Source: a virus
IMG/VR virus record: IMGVR_UViG_3300031251_000003
Coordinates: 1 to 64,000 of that record
DNA: 64,000 nucleotides
Strand: one strand, 5' to 3'
This document shows, in pieces, positions 8,217 to 17,048 of the stretch (position 1 is the stretch's first letter; every line of letters starts with the position of its first letter). Below the pieces are notes generated by a model, which saw only the letters and a program-made list of their open reading frames with translations, searched no databases and was not told the origin of the DNA. The position numbers were made by a program, and so were the translations under genes.

Positions 8217-8468
8217 ATGGGTATCGAATCAGAATCCACTGCTACTTGCGATAATCCGTCTTGCACTAGAGGTGATGGTGGTGTCCCAGCACAAGATAAA
8301 GTTGCAGGGTCTTCTACCCCCGGAGGGTGGGTTCAGTTCTCCGGTGCTGCTACCGTGAATTCATCTTCAGTGTCATCAGTACAGACCTTTTGCTCAGTAA
8401 AGTGTACCACGTCGTTCTTCGAGAACGTCACCGCACATGTTCTTACTGAGATGGGTGCTAGGGAGTAA
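8217..8468 (+). CDS. Small Cys-containing virion-region protein
   Basis: 83 residues. Cysteines at ATCDNPSCTRG and FCSVKCTTSFF form two CxnC pairs that could bind one zinc; the segment between is Ser/Val/Gly-rich. Embedded between tail genes with 2- and 5-base gaps, so co-translated with them. Similar CDNPxC...CSxxC architectures occur in small actinophage proteins, but I cannot assign a function. Confidence 0.55.
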   Translation: MGIESESTATCDNPSCTRGDGGVPAQDKVAGSSTPGGWVQFSGAATVNSSSVSSVQTFCSVKCTTSFFENVTAHVLTEMGARE

Positions 8469-8473
8469 AATCG

Positions 8474-9370
8474 ATGACGCTTTTAGCGTCAGTACAATAT
8501 GATCCGTCAGTAGCGGTAACTAAGAACACTACCGCTGCATTGGCGATGACGGCGTTAGACACGACGAACCTTCGCCTTACTTTCACTGCTCCCGCTTCTG
8601 GAAACGTGTTGGCAAGGGTGAGGGGGACTGTCCACGGAGCCACTACATTCCCTCAGATCCTTCTTGGGGTTCTTGATGGTTCAACGGTGATGATGCGTCA
8701 AGTTCCGATGGGTTCTCTAAAGACAACTGCTCTTGCAACATCGCAGTTGACACAGGAAGCTCTTGGCGTCATTTCCGGGCTAACACCAGGCAACTCCTAT
8801 ACGTGGGATGCTGCGTACGGTGTCGAGACTTTGATTGCAGCGACAGGTATCAAGTACGGAGGGCCGAATAACACAACGACGAATGATGCCTTTGGCGCGT
8901 TTGATTTCGAGATCTGGGACGCACCAACACTTCTCGATAATGCAAGCTACGATCCGTCAGTGGCAGTATCAAAGTCAACAGCGTCGCTCCTTGCTATGAC
9001 AGCACTGGATACAACTAATCTTAGAGCGTCATTCACTGCTCCTGTATCAGGCAATGTTCTTGTTCGTCTTCGCTGTTCAATCGAAGGTGCAACAACGATG
9101 CCGGGTATCCTCTTGGGAGTATTGAATGGAGCTTCAGTTGTGTTCCGTCAATCCCCTATTGGAGGTATTCTAGGAACGGCTGTGGCAACCACTAGAATCT
9201 GTCACGAAGCATCAGGGATAATCACAGGTCTTAGCGGATCAATTAACCTCGATGCGGCATATGGAGTTGAGATCGTCCTCGCGTCTACGAACATCAAATA
9301 TGGTGGCCCGAACAATTCCACTGCCGACGATGCGTGGGGCGCGTTTACCTTTGAGGCATACGCGGTCTAA
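8474..9370 (+). CDS. Tail protein made of two tandem ~145-residue repeats
   Basis: 298 residues. Copy one spans about residues 4-150 and copy two about 153-298. Shared landmarks in the same order are YDPSVAVTKNT / YDPSVAVSKST, AMTALDTTNLR in both, and IKYGGPNNTT / IKYGGPNNST. The DNA is also recognisably similar (GATCCGTCAGT in both). Each copy looks like an all-beta sandwich. The stop overlaps the ATG of the next gene by one base. Confidence 0.75.
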   Translation: MTLLASVQYDPSVAVTKNTTAALAMTALDTTNLRLTFTAPASGNVLARVRGTVHGATTFPQILLGVLDGSTVMMRQVPMGSLKTTALATSQLTQEALGVISGLTPGNSYTWDAAYGVETLIAATGIKYGGPNNTTTNDAFGAFDFEIWDAPTLLDNASYDPSVAVSKSTASLLAMTALDTTNLRASFTAPVSGNVLVRLRCSIEGATTMPGILLGVLNGASVVFRQSPIGGILGTAVATTRICHEASGIITGLSGSINLDAAYGVEIVLASTNIKYGGPNNSTADDAWGAFTFEAYAV

Positions 9371-12300
9371 TGCCAGCTTCGATTCTTCCTATCCTTGTTC
9401 AAGATCGAAGACCAAGGATAGTTCCCGCAACCATCAACGCGACAAGCACTCTTTCGGGTGCTGTTACTAAAGCGCTATTCTTCCCCAAGACTTCTGTTCT
9501 AGATCCATTCAACAGAACTGAAAACCCATTGACCGATGCAGGCCAATGGACAGTCGATATCGGAGGAATTGCTGGTGGTACCCCTCAGTGTGCCTCTGGC
9601 GTGGGTTGGAATGGTTCAGCAAAATGGAATCCGACTCAATGGCAGGCTGTCGAAGCATGGTCTAAAACTATTCCAGGGATGAGTAGTTTTACAAACACTA
9701 TCTATGCACGAATGTCGGGATCAAATAATTCCAATCTATGCGGATATGCTGTTCGTTATTCCGGGAATGGGTCACTTGTCCTTCTGCGTACTGACAACGG
9801 TACAGACACAACTCTTGCTTCTCTCCCTGCCGCAACATTTACATGGGGAACTGATGGTCTTAATGGTGTTGGTATTCGAGTCTATGGTTCAAATATTGAA
9901 GCATGGGTTGATGGAGTAAAGAAACTTTCGGCCACTGATAGCACATACTCTGCCGCTGGGTACGTTGCTTTTGATACCAATGGAACAGGAACCAGTAATG
10001 GTCTGAATACCTTTGGTGGTGGAGAATATATTGGTTCTATTCCCATCCCTGGTGCTTCGAACATCGCGGCTACTAGCACCCTTTCGGGTACGGTTGTAAG
10101 ACCACGTACATTCCCGACTGTTAGCGTTGTTGACATCTTTCATGATACTTCATCTCCAAGGAATCTGTCAACCTATGATGGTACCAATTGGGGTGCACTG
10201 CCGGGTGAGTTTAATGAAGCTCAGACGACTAGTGGCGTGGATTCAGCAGGAGCTACCAGTCCTAACTCCGGTGGTAACTACCGTAAGATTCTCTCTGCTG
10301 CTGATCTTGAAGTGTATGCGACTATGGCAGCCGCAAATACAAGTGGTGCTAATTATCTCTTTGCCCGACTCACTAATCCATCAGGGGCAATAACTGCATA
10401 TAGATTGCGTATTCTCGGTGGATCAACATGGGATTTATACGCAGAAGTTGCTGGAACTATAGGTAGCTCAATTGCAAATGTATCACAATCTGTTGCGGCA
10501 GGCGATGCAATTGGTATGTCTGTCATCGGCTCGTTGATCTCTCTCTATTACAAGTCATCGGGTGGATCTTGGACTCTGCTTACGTCAGTGATAAACACGA
10601 CAATCACAGGCGCTGGAACCACTGGTATTGGTTTCAATTCAAGCACAGCCGGTAAATACACAAGTTTTGGTACAGGACAGTCAGTAGCAATAGCTTCGAT
10701 TATTCCGAGCACGATCAGTGCTACTGGTACAGTTTCAGGTAAAGTAACTAAGCTTGCTAGAGTCGCTCCTGCTACAATTTCTGCAACCTCTACGATGTCC
10801 GGTACAGTTACTGCACAGAAGAGGATAGTACCAGCCCAGATAAGTGCTACGAGTACCATCAGCGGGCTTGTAACCGCTTCCAGAGCTATCAGACCGACTA
10901 CCATCAATGCGACAAGTACTGTTTCGGGTAGGGTTAACAAACTTGCCCGAATTTCAGGTAGTATTTCTGCTACTTCGACAGTTAGTGGCAGCGTCGTCGC
11001 TCTTAGACGGATTGCACCGGGAACGATCAACGCGACTTCTACAGTAAGCGGCTATGTTGGCAGGATATTCAAGTTCATTGGCATCGGGACGATCAATGCG
11101 ACCTCTACGGTAACAGGCTATGTTAGTAAGATTTTCAAGTTTACTGGCGTTGGTTCTATAGGAGCAACCTCCATCGTCTCAGGTAGAGTTAACAGGCTCG
11201 CGAAGATAACCGGTTCAATTTCTGCAACTTCTACCGTGACAGGTAGTATCGTTGCAGGACGAGCTATCCGATCTGGGCAAATCAATGCTACAAGCACTGT
11301 AACGGGTAATGTCGTTGTGCTCAAGCTTATAAAGCCTGCCGCAACTGTAAATGCTACTTCTACTCTTTCAGGTCTGGTCACGTCACTACGAGCGATCAGA
11401 CCTACGACTATCTCGGCTACATCTACTGTGTCAGGATCAATTGGTCGCCTACGACCAATAGTTCCTACTCAGATCTCAGCTACATCGACTGTATCGGGTA
11501 AGGTTGTAGCTCTTCGAAGAGTTCTTCCTACTCAAATTTCAGCTACTTCGACAGTATCAGGCTCAGTTGTAGCTTTCAGAAGGATTCTTCCGGCCCAGGT
11601 CAGTGCTACAAGCACGGTTAGTGGTTATGTTGGCAGGATTTTCAAGTTCGTCGTAGCACAGATCTCAGCGACTTCTACGGTCAGTGGTAAGGTGATTGTA
11701 TTCCACCTTATCAGTCCAATCTCTAGTATCTCGGCTACCTCCACTTTGAGCGGTAAGGTTATAACCCTGCACCGCATCGGTGGTACGATCAATGCCACAG
11801 CTACAGTCAGCGGTAATGTAACCAAGCTAGCTCATATTACTTCTGGGACTATCAGCGCAACAAGCACTGTTAGCGGTACAGTAACAACCCATCCAGTAGT
11901 TATCTTCACCGCACTCAACATTGCTGCTACTTCAACTCTCAGTGGTGCAATTCGGGTAGCTAGGACTATTGTACCGACGACGATCAATGCTGCTGCGACT
12001 GTAAGCGGGAAGGTGACTGCTCTTCGAGCTATCTTCTTTCAGCAGATTTCTGCAATCTCTACTCTTTCAGGAGCTATCAGAGTATTCCGAGCCATACTAC
12101 CGACAAACATCTCAGCTACTTCTACGGTGAGTGGTAAGATCCAGGCTCTTCGAAGATTGGTTATAGCCCAGATCAGTGCATTTGCTACAGTGAGCGGAGC
12201 TTTAACGGCTCTACGTCGTATCATACCTACTCAGATCTCTGCAACCTCGACTGTTTCGGGTAAGGTCGTAGCGATCAGAGCAATCAAGCCGACCACCATC

Positions 12301-12726
12301 TCGGCTACTTCAACGGTCGGCGGCTCGATCAAGATGAGTAGAGGAATTCTACCTACTCAGATCTCTGCAACAGCTAGTGTTTCGGGTAGAGTAGCAGTAC
12401 GTCGAGCTATCTTCCCGGCTATCATTCAAGCATTCAGTACCTTAGCCGGTGTCGTTCGTCGTCCTATTGCTGGGCATATCCAGGCTATCAGTACAATCTC
12501 AGGTCAGGTTTCAAGACTCGTTATTACCTCAGTGGCACAAGCCGTATTCATCGGTGGTACCATTACTGTACATACAGAAATTACACGAGGGATCAATATG
12601 GGTGGTAGAAAGGGTGGGTACCTCATCGATCATGTTCTCTACCCAATTAAGAAGATTGGTATCAAACAGTATCAATCCAGAACTAGCCTTGATCTTCCAT
12701 TGAGTGACACTCACATTAAGAAGTAG
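9370..12726 (+). CDS. Giant repetitive tail fibre/adhesin (about 31 copies of a 21-residue repeat)
   Basis: 1118 residues. The N-terminal third holds two beta jelly-roll-like regions (about residues 35-210 and 250-430) resembling concanavalin/LamG carbohydrate-binding folds. From about residue 440 to 1050 there is a regular repeat with core INATSTVSGxV or ISATSTVSGxV followed by a basic/hydrophobic linker (LRRIxPTQ). Two early repeat copies precede the jelly rolls. The regular 21-23 residue spacing suggests a long beta-solenoid shaft with the jelly rolls as binding heads. The C-terminus (about 60 residues) is non-repetitive. Confidence 0.85.
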   Translation: MPASILPILVQDRRPRIVPATINATSTLSGAVTKALFFPKTSVLDPFNRTENPLTDAGQWTVDIGGIAGGTPQCASGVGWNGSAKWNPTQWQAVEAWSKTIPGMSSFTNTIYARMSGSNNSNLCGYAVRYSGNGSLVLLRTDNGTDTTLASLPAATFTWGTDGLNGVGIRVYGSNIEAWVDGVKKLSATDSTYSAAGYVAFDTNGTGTSNGLNTFGGGEYIGSIPIPGASNIAATSTLSGTVVRPRTFPTVSVVDIFHDTSSPRNLSTYDGTNWGALPGEFNEAQTTSGVDSAGATSPNSGGNYRKILSAADLEVYATMAAANTSGANYLFARLTNPSGAITAYRLRILGGSTWDLYAEVAGTIGSSIANVSQSVAAGDAIGMSVIGSLISLYYKSSGGSWTLLTSVINTTITGAGTTGIGFNSSTAGKYTSFGTGQSVAIASIIPSTISATGTVSGKVTKLARVAPATISATSTMSGTVTAQKRIVPAQISATSTISGLVTASRAIRPTTINATSTVSGRVNKLARISGSISATSTVSGSVVALRRIAPGTINATSTVSGYVGRIFKFIGIGTINATSTVTGYVSKIFKFTGVGSIGATSIVSGRVNRLAKITGSISATSTVTGSIVAGRAIRSGQINATSTVTGNVVVLKLIKPAATVNATSTLSGLVTSLRAIRPTTISATSTVSGSIGRLRPIVPTQISATSTVSGKVVALRRVLPTQISATSTVSGSVVAFRRILPAQVSATSTVSGYVGRIFKFVVAQISATSTVSGKVIVFHLISPISSISATSTLSGKVITLHRIGGTINATATVSGNVTKLAHITSGTISATSTVSGTVTTHPVVIFTALNIAATSTLSGAIRVARTIVPTTINAAATVSGKVTALRAIFFQQISAISTLSGAIRVFRAILPTNISATSTVSGKIQALRRLVIAQISAFATVSGALTALRRIIPTQISATSTVSGKVVAIRAIKPTTISATSTVGGSIKMSRGILPTQISATASVSGRVAVRRAIFPAIIQAFSTLAGVVRRPIAGHIQAISTISGQVSRLVITSVAQAVFIGGTITVHTEITRGINMGGRKGGYLIDHVLYPIKKIGIKQYQSRTSLDLPLSDTHIKK
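10700..12530 (+). repeat. Tandem ~63-69 bp coding repeats
   Basis: DNA basis of the ATSTVSG protein repeats. Copies are diverged at third positions and in the linkers, but conserved around the Ala-Thr-Ser-Thr-Val-Ser-Gly core, so selection appears to act on the protein. Expansion or contraction by recombination would change fibre length. Confidence 0.8.
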
Positions 12727-12742
12727 TAAGAAACTCTCTACT

Positions 12743-12751
12743 AATAGATAG
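12743..12751 (+). promoter_or_regulatory. Variant boundary motif (AATAGATAG)
   Basis: One-mismatch-class copy of the AATAGATGA motif in the 51-base gap after the tail fibre gene, 26 bases before the TTG start at 12778. Spacing matches the copy at 3130. Confidence 0.3.
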
Positions 12752-12777
12752 AGTGTTCTAACATATAGGAGAGAAAG

Positions 12778-12984
12778 TTGAGTAATAACAGAAGTGAACG
12801 TTTAGGGATGCGGGTTAACCCGGAAGATAAGAAACGATGGAAGCAAGCAGCTTCGCATCAGAATTCTTCCCTATCGATGTGGATCGAGACAGTGTTGAAT
12901 ATCCTGTCAGATCAGATCCTTGGCCCACGTCCACCACAGGCTCCTAAGGGTCAGCTACAGATAGGTGAAAATGAAAATGACTAG
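12778..12984 (+). CDS. Ribbon-helix-helix-type DNA-binding protein
   Basis: 68 residues. TTG start with GGAGAGAAAG upstream. The pattern RLGMRVNPEDKKRWKQAA, then SSLSMWIETVLN, fits the ribbon-helix-helix fold: a short basic strand, helix, turn and second helix with the conserved S-L-S-x-W-I segment. Such proteins act as small dimeric transcription regulators. First gene after the tail run, so it may regulate the accessory region that follows. Confidence 0.7.
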   Translation: MSNNRSERLGMRVNPEDKKRWKQAASHQNSSLSMWIETVLNILSDQILGPRPPQAPKGQLQIGENEND

Positions 12985-13162
12985 ATCAATTGAGTTTGAG
13001 TGTGATTGGTGTCACGCTACGATCCATATGGATGAAGCCGTCAATGAGGATCCGTTAGAGATGGGGTGGATTTCTGTTGAGATGTATGATACAATAAAGG
13101 ACGAGCCGGTTACTTACGACTTTTGCTCACGAGATTGTGTCCTATCACACTTCATGGAATAG
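12971..13162 (+). CDS. Small treble-clef/zinc-finger protein
   Basis: 63 residues from the ATG at 12971, chosen because AGG lies 5-6 bases upstream; a GTG at 12965 and ATG at 12977 are alternatives. CDWCHATI near the N-terminus and CSRDCVLSHF near the C-terminus give a four-cysteine site like that of small MYM/treble-clef fingers. Overlaps the RHH gene, suggesting coupled expression. Confidence 0.65.
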   Translation: MKMTRSIEFECDWCHATIHMDEAVNEDPLEMGWISVEMYDTIKDEPVTYDFCSRDCVLSHFME

Positions 13163-13208
13163 TCTTCAATCGAAGTTAGGTGTTGAGGTAGATTATAACG
13201 ATATTACC

Positions 13209-13237
13209 TCGACACACGACGCAATTTCTGCTATACT
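13209..13237 (+). promoter_or_regulatory. Sigma70-like promoter for the MoxR gene
   Basis: -35 TCGACA (13209-13214), 17-base spacer, -10 TATACT (13232-13237). A transcript would start near 13244 and carry the GAAGGAG ribosome site before the ATG at 13260. It marks the start of the GC-rich pair. Confidence 0.65.
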
Positions 13238-13259
13238 TACAAAAACGGGAAGGAGCAAC

Positions 13260-14699
13260 ATGAACGACCAGGAGATTGGAGCTAAGGGGAATGAGCGGAT
13301 TGGGTCGATCAAGAACGTCATCGATGCCCAAGGCAATACCTCGATCTTCCGTAAGCAGAACAATGGTCGTTGGGCGCTCCTGGATAGCATGGCTGACAAA
13401 TACGACTTGACAGACACTGAGAAAGGTGATATACTTAGTCCTATGGAAACCGAGAAGAACACTTCAACCACTTCACTCATCCCGAACGCTGAGGCGTATC
13501 TGGATAACAACCTGAATGTCCTTCTTGTCGCCCTTCACGGTGTCGGCAAGACCGTCTCTATCGTTGAGCTTGCTCGCCAGCGTGGGATGAACTTCAAGTA
13601 CTACTCCTGTTCAACCCTCGACCCGTACACCGACCTTGTTGGTGTGCCTACGCCTCGTGACTACTGCCCCGAGTGCAAGCTGTACTTCAAGGATCAGGTC
13701 AAGTGCCCCGACTGTGGTGGCAAGACCGTCGAGTCCCTGAAGATGGTTCGCCCGCGTGAGGTCGATGAGGCTGAGATCATCTTCTTCGATGAGTTCAACC
13801 GCGCAGACTCGAAGACCCAGAACGCTCTCTTCGAGATCATGCAGTTCAAGTCGATCAACGGCGACCCGCTTCCGAATCTCAAGGCTTGCTGGGCAGCAAT
13901 CAACCCGCAGGACGATGAGCAGAACTATCAGGTCGAGCCGATGGATCCGGCTCTGCTTGACCGGTTTGATCTCTACATCGAGATCACTCCGAAGCCGTCT
14001 GTCGCTTACATGGCGACTCATATGCCCCGGCCTATCGCTGCTGCCCTCAAGGTCTTCTGGGATCAGCATCAGGAGGCAATCAAGTCGGGTGCAAAGGATT
14101 CGCACTCGGATTACATCTCTCCGCGTCGTCTTGAGAAGATCGGCCTGGTGTGGTGCGCGACCAAGAACACTCGTTCAGTCAGTGCAGCACTGCCGATGGG
14201 TGGTAACTTCGAGAAGCGCAAGCTGATCGACCTTCTCAAGCAGGCTCAGAAGGAAGTCGATAAGGATAACGGTCTGATCGATCCGACTCCTTACGACGAC
14301 GAAGACGAGATCACGCCTGACGGATCTGGCCTGGGTGATCGCCCTGCATCGCAGTTCACCTACCGGCTCGCCAACATGAGGCTTCAGCAGAACGAGCTTG
14401 CTGATTACCTTGAGCAGAATCCGCTTCACGCACCGACTCACGAGAAGGTCGTAGAGCAGCTTCGCCAGGGTGTCGGTGGAGAGGAAATGGTTCTCAAGTA
14501 TGGCAAGATCCTCAATGCTCTGAACCCTGCAAGCCTAGAGGCACTGGTTGTCGGATTCCCGCAGGCCAAGGTCAACGAGATGAGGAAGGGCTTCATTCGC
14601 CTCAACACCGATGATCAGCCGCTCGCTAAGGGTCTGAAGCGTCTCCACAAGGTTCTGGACAATGGGAACCAGCTTCCTAACTGGCCCAGCACGATCTAA
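13260..14699 (+). CDS. MoxR-family AAA+ ATPase with zinc-ribbon insertion
   Basis: 479 residues from the ATG at 13260, which follows GAAGGAG and a promoter; an in-frame ATG 123 bases upstream lies before the promoter and is rejected. Walker A GVGKT is at residues 94-98, Walker B IIFFDEF around 173-179, sensor-1 Asn215 (AAINP), and the arginine finger in DPALLDRFD (R235). Between Walker A and B is a zinc ribbon with C136, C139, C149 and C152, not part of the core MoxR fold. MoxR ATPases act as chaperone-like partners of VWA proteins, and a VWA gene follows directly. GC content is visibly higher than that of the flanking genes. Confidence 0.88.
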   Translation: MNDQEIGAKGNERIGSIKNVIDAQGNTSIFRKQNNGRWALLDSMADKYDLTDTEKGDILSPMETEKNTSTTSLIPNAEAYLDNNLNVLLVALHGVGKTVSIVELARQRGMNFKYYSCSTLDPYTDLVGVPTPRDYCPECKLYFKDQVKCPDCGGKTVESLKMVRPREVDEAEIIFFDEFNRADSKTQNALFEIMQFKSINGDPLPNLKACWAAINPQDDEQNYQVEPMDPALLDRFDLYIEITPKPSVAYMATHMPRPIAAALKVFWDQHQEAIKSGAKDSHSDYISPRRLEKIGLVWCATKNTRSVSAALPMGGNFEKRKLIDLLKQAQKEVDKDNGLIDPTPYDDEDEITPDGSGLGDRPASQFTYRLANMRLQQNELADYLEQNPLHAPTHEKVVEQLRQGVGGEEMVLKYGKILNALNPASLEALVVGFPQAKVNEMRKGFIRLNTDDQPLAKGLKRLHKVLDNGNQLPNWPSTI

Positions 14700-14713
14700 G
14701 AACCCCTCCGGAT

Positions 14714-14739
14714 GGGGAGGTAGGGAAACCTACCTCCCC
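14714..14739 (+). terminator. Rho-independent terminator after MoxR gene
   Basis: Perfect 11-bp stem GGGGAGGTAGG / CCTACCTCCCC with a GAAA tetraloop, followed by a T/C-rich run. It separates the MoxR transcript from the next promoter 5 bases later. Confidence 0.85.
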
Positions 14740-14743
14740 CTTC

Positions 14744-14772
14744 TTGATTTCTCTCTGTACTTCTGATATAAT
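14744..14772 (+). promoter_or_regulatory. Sigma70-like promoter, leaderless spacing
   Basis: -35 TTGATT (14744-14749), 17-base spacer, -10 TATAAT (14767-14772). The ATG at 14779 begins six bases after the -10, where transcription should start, so the message is either leaderless or nearly so, although an AGGAG sequence lies inside the gap. Confidence 0.75.
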
Positions 14773-14778
14773 AGGAGC

Positions 14779-16299
14779 ATGATGAAAAACCAGGATCTCA
14801 CGAAGCATTACAAGTCGGCCATGGATTACCTTGACCGGAACTATGCTTACTTCCTCACAAACGTCATTCGGATCGGTCATCCTAAGTGGACAAAGGCGAT
14901 CCCCACCGCAGCCGTTGCGCTACTTCAGGAGCAGGGTAAGCTCCCGCAGGCACAGGTGAGTGACCAGATCGATTTCGAGTTCATCTTCAACCCCGATTTC
15001 GCTGAGTCTCTTGATGTCAAGTCGATGGGCTTCGTTCTTGCTCACGAGACGATGCACATCGTTCTCAACCATCTCAAGCTCGTCAGCAACTTCATCGACA
15101 AGGATCGCTACAACGAGATCCGTGCTAAGATCGAGAAGGGCGAGCGCCTGACTAAGGGCGAGATTCGCGACTCAATCAAGATGCAGCAGACAGCCGCTAA
15201 ATTCAACATCGCGGCAGACTGTGTTATCAACGACTACCTGGCTCAGGCCGGTCTGGATGTCTGGAAGGATGCTTGCCGTGGACAGATGTTCATCGGTGAG
15301 GATGCCGCATTCCTGACCGTCACTGATGTCTTCGAGCGGCTTCCTGATAAGCCGCAGCAGGATCAGGATGACGACGATGGCGATGAAGTTGCTGACGGGG
15401 ATAGTGATGGAGAGGGCAAGGCTCGTGGTCTTGGCTCAGAGGATGGTCGTGGATCCGGTGCTGTCGATGGTCACGGCTGGATGTTCGATCCTGACTTCGC
15501 AGACAAGATCGCTGACGCCATCGACAAGATGAACGATGAGATCGAGAAGAAGGATAGCATCCCGGCTGACCTTCAGGATAAGCGTGTGGAAGAGAACGGT
15601 GGACAGACCGCCGCTCAGCAGGCTCTCAACCAGTCCATGCGGGCAGGTTCCGAAGAGGGTAACATGCGCCAGTTCACCGAAGTCAATGGACTGAATCTCG
15701 CTTGGGTCAAGCTGCTCAAGGAAGTCGATCCCAATATGTTTAAGGAGCCGGGTCTTGCACCACCGCCTCGTCCTGCTTGGCACAAGCGGCCTCGCAAGCT
15801 TGGAGCAGCAGCATTCGGTGACCTGAACCTCCCGGTCTACCAGAAGGATGTTCGCCGTGAGAAGCGGTCGAACGAGAAGCCCGCAATCGTGATGGCCCTC
15901 GACTACTCCGGTAGCATCGGCCCGCATGACGCCGATAGGTTCGCTACTCTGGCACGGTCGATCCCCACGGAGCGGATCAAGCTCTTCTGCTGCACCTTCA
16001 CCACCAGCTATAAGGTCTTCGATCCCGAGAACCCGCATGGTGGCGGTGGAGGCGGAACCAACTTCGATCCTATTGCAGACTTCATCAGTAAGGAAGTCGA
16101 GCCGCAACTCAAGGGTAAGTACCCCACCGCTGTCATCGTCATCACCGATGGTGAGGCACCGATGAGTAAGACCCCGACTGAGGATCAGGCTAAGGGTTGG
16201 CTGTGGCTCATCTCTCCGGTCGATAGAGCAGGTTCGTACTACCCCGCTTCTAAGAACATCGGGCGTCGGGCAATGCTGACCGAGTACATCGCTTCGTGA
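14779..16299 (+). CDS. VWA-like metallopeptidase-domain protein (DUF2201 type), MoxR partner
   Basis: 506 residues. N-terminal domain has a zinc metallopeptidase motif H89-E-T-M-H93. An acidic linker (about residues 195-230) follows. The C-terminal VWA-like domain has the MIDAS triad: D375-Y-S377-G-S379, T427 after a Gly run, and D457 in ITDGEA. The order HExxH domain plus VWA matches the DUF2201 family commonly paired with MoxR ATPases, as here. Probable role: ATPase-driven remodelling or proteolysis of an unknown host or phage target. GC-rich codons and its own promoter suggest strong, separately timed expression. Confidence 0.85.
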   Translation: MMKNQDLTKHYKSAMDYLDRNYAYFLTNVIRIGHPKWTKAIPTAAVALLQEQGKLPQAQVSDQIDFEFIFNPDFAESLDVKSMGFVLAHETMHIVLNHLKLVSNFIDKDRYNEIRAKIEKGERLTKGEIRDSIKMQQTAAKFNIAADCVINDYLAQAGLDVWKDACRGQMFIGEDAAFLTVTDVFERLPDKPQQDQDDDDGDEVADGDSDGEGKARGLGSEDGRGSGAVDGHGWMFDPDFADKIADAIDKMNDEIEKKDSIPADLQDKRVEENGGQTAAQQALNQSMRAGSEEGNMRQFTEVNGLNLAWVKLLKEVDPNMFKEPGLAPPPRPAWHKRPRKLGAAAFGDLNLPVYQKDVRREKRSNEKPAIVMALDYSGSIGPHDADRFATLARSIPTERIKLFCCTFTTSYKVFDPENPHGGGGGGTNFDPIADFISKEVEPQLKGKYPTAVIVITDGEAPMSKTPTEDQAKGWLWLISPVDRAGSYYPASKNIGRRAMLTEYIAS

Positions 16300-16300
16300 G

Positions 16301-16387
16301 ATGACTTACCTGGGCCTAGAACATGCATTGCGGCAGGAGATTGGTTCTATCAAACATGATATCGAGCATGTGGAAGATTACTCTTGA
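16301..16387 (+). CDS. 28-residue micro-ORF
   Basis: ATG one base after the VWA stop; peptide MTYLGLEHALRQEIGSIKHD then a short acidic end. Amphipathic-helix composition and tight junction make it plausible, but there is no clear ribosome site and it overlaps the next ORF by 20 bases. Confidence 0.3.
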   Translation: MTYLGLEHALRQEIGSIKHDIEHVEDYS

Positions 16388-16520
16388 GAAGTGTCAGACT
16401 GAAAGAGAAAATCTTGACAACAAAGAACACGCTCACCTGAAGAATCTGCTAGATTTAGAGTCTGCTCTAGCTGAATGTGAAGAGGCGCTAGAACCATTCA
16501 AAGATAAGGAAGAGAATTAA
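16368..16520 (+). CDS. Small helical (coiled-coil) protein
   Basis: 50 residues from the ATG at 16368; in-frame ATGs at 16356 and 16323 are possible because no start has a convincing Shine-Dalgarno. Composition is charged and heptad-like (LKNLLDLESALAECEEALEP). No family recognised. Confidence 0.5.
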   Translation: MWKITLEKCQTERENLDNKEHAHLKNLLDLESALAECEEALEPFKDKEEN

Positions 16521-16546
16521 ATAAAACTGAACACGGAGAGGTTGAT

Positions 16547-16798
16547 ATGTCAGAGACAGAGATCAGAAAGATAGCCAATGTAGAGTTCGACGCTGAAGAG
16601 CAGAAAGCCAACAGTGCGCTCATTGAAGCGATGCAGATCATCATCCATGATTGGAACCTCTACGAGGGTAATCGTTCCGAAGTAGCGGCGGCTATTCATA
16701 CTCTTCAGTTGTTCATCATCCAGCACATGCTACAGCGGGTTGGAGCCAACGGCTTCAACCCTTGGTATGGAAGGGATGCTGAGGATGTTCAAACGTAA
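16547..16798 (+). CDS. Hypothetical helical protein
   Basis: 83 residues, ATG with GGAGAGG upstream. All-alpha composition (SALIEAMQIIIHDW, AAIHTLQLFIIQHMLQ). Overlaps the next gene by 14 bases. Unknown function. Confidence 0.6.
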   Translation: MSETEIRKIANVEFDAEEQKANSALIEAMQIIIHDWNLYEGNRSEVAAAIHTLQLFIIQHMLQRVGANGFNPWYGRDAEDVQT

Positions 16799-17048
16799 GA
16801 AAAGATGTAGTGTCTGTGGAAATTCAAATTCTTACATCTTTAGCCCTAATGATGATGTTTGCCATCAATGCAAGTGGAATAAGATAGAATCATCTCTATT
16901 TGACGACCAGAATCAAGATTACTTCTATAACATGGGATATAAAGTTGGTCGTGGAGAACATCTTCCGATGATTAACGTTCCGACCCCTTTCAAGTCTCAG
17001 TATGAGATGGGGTTGAAGGACGGCGAAGGAGATCTATATAGCTTATGA
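16785..17048 (+). CDS. GYxxG / DGxGD family, member 3, with N-terminal zinc ribbon
   Basis: 87 residues from the ATG at 16785 (earlier in-frame ATGs lie deeper in the upstream gene). Residues 6-30 hold CSVCGNSN and CHQCKW, a zinc ribbon; the rest has the family half-motifs MGYKVGRGEH and MGLKDGEGD. The zinc ribbon is an added domain, also seen at the opposite end of member 5, which suggests the DGxGD unit is a module used with nucleic-acid-binding partners. Confidence 0.7.
   Translation: MFKRKKRCSVCGNSNSYIFSPNDDVCHQCKWNKIESSLFDDQNQDYFYNMGYKVGRGEHLPMINVPTPFKSQYEMGLKDGEGDLYSL

Noticed and set aside
10548-12224. Several long minus-strand ORFs opposite the repetitive fibre gene
   Set aside because: They are shadows of the repeat: low-complexity Val/Leu/Thr strings caused by the plus-strand codon pattern, without ribosome sites or promoters.
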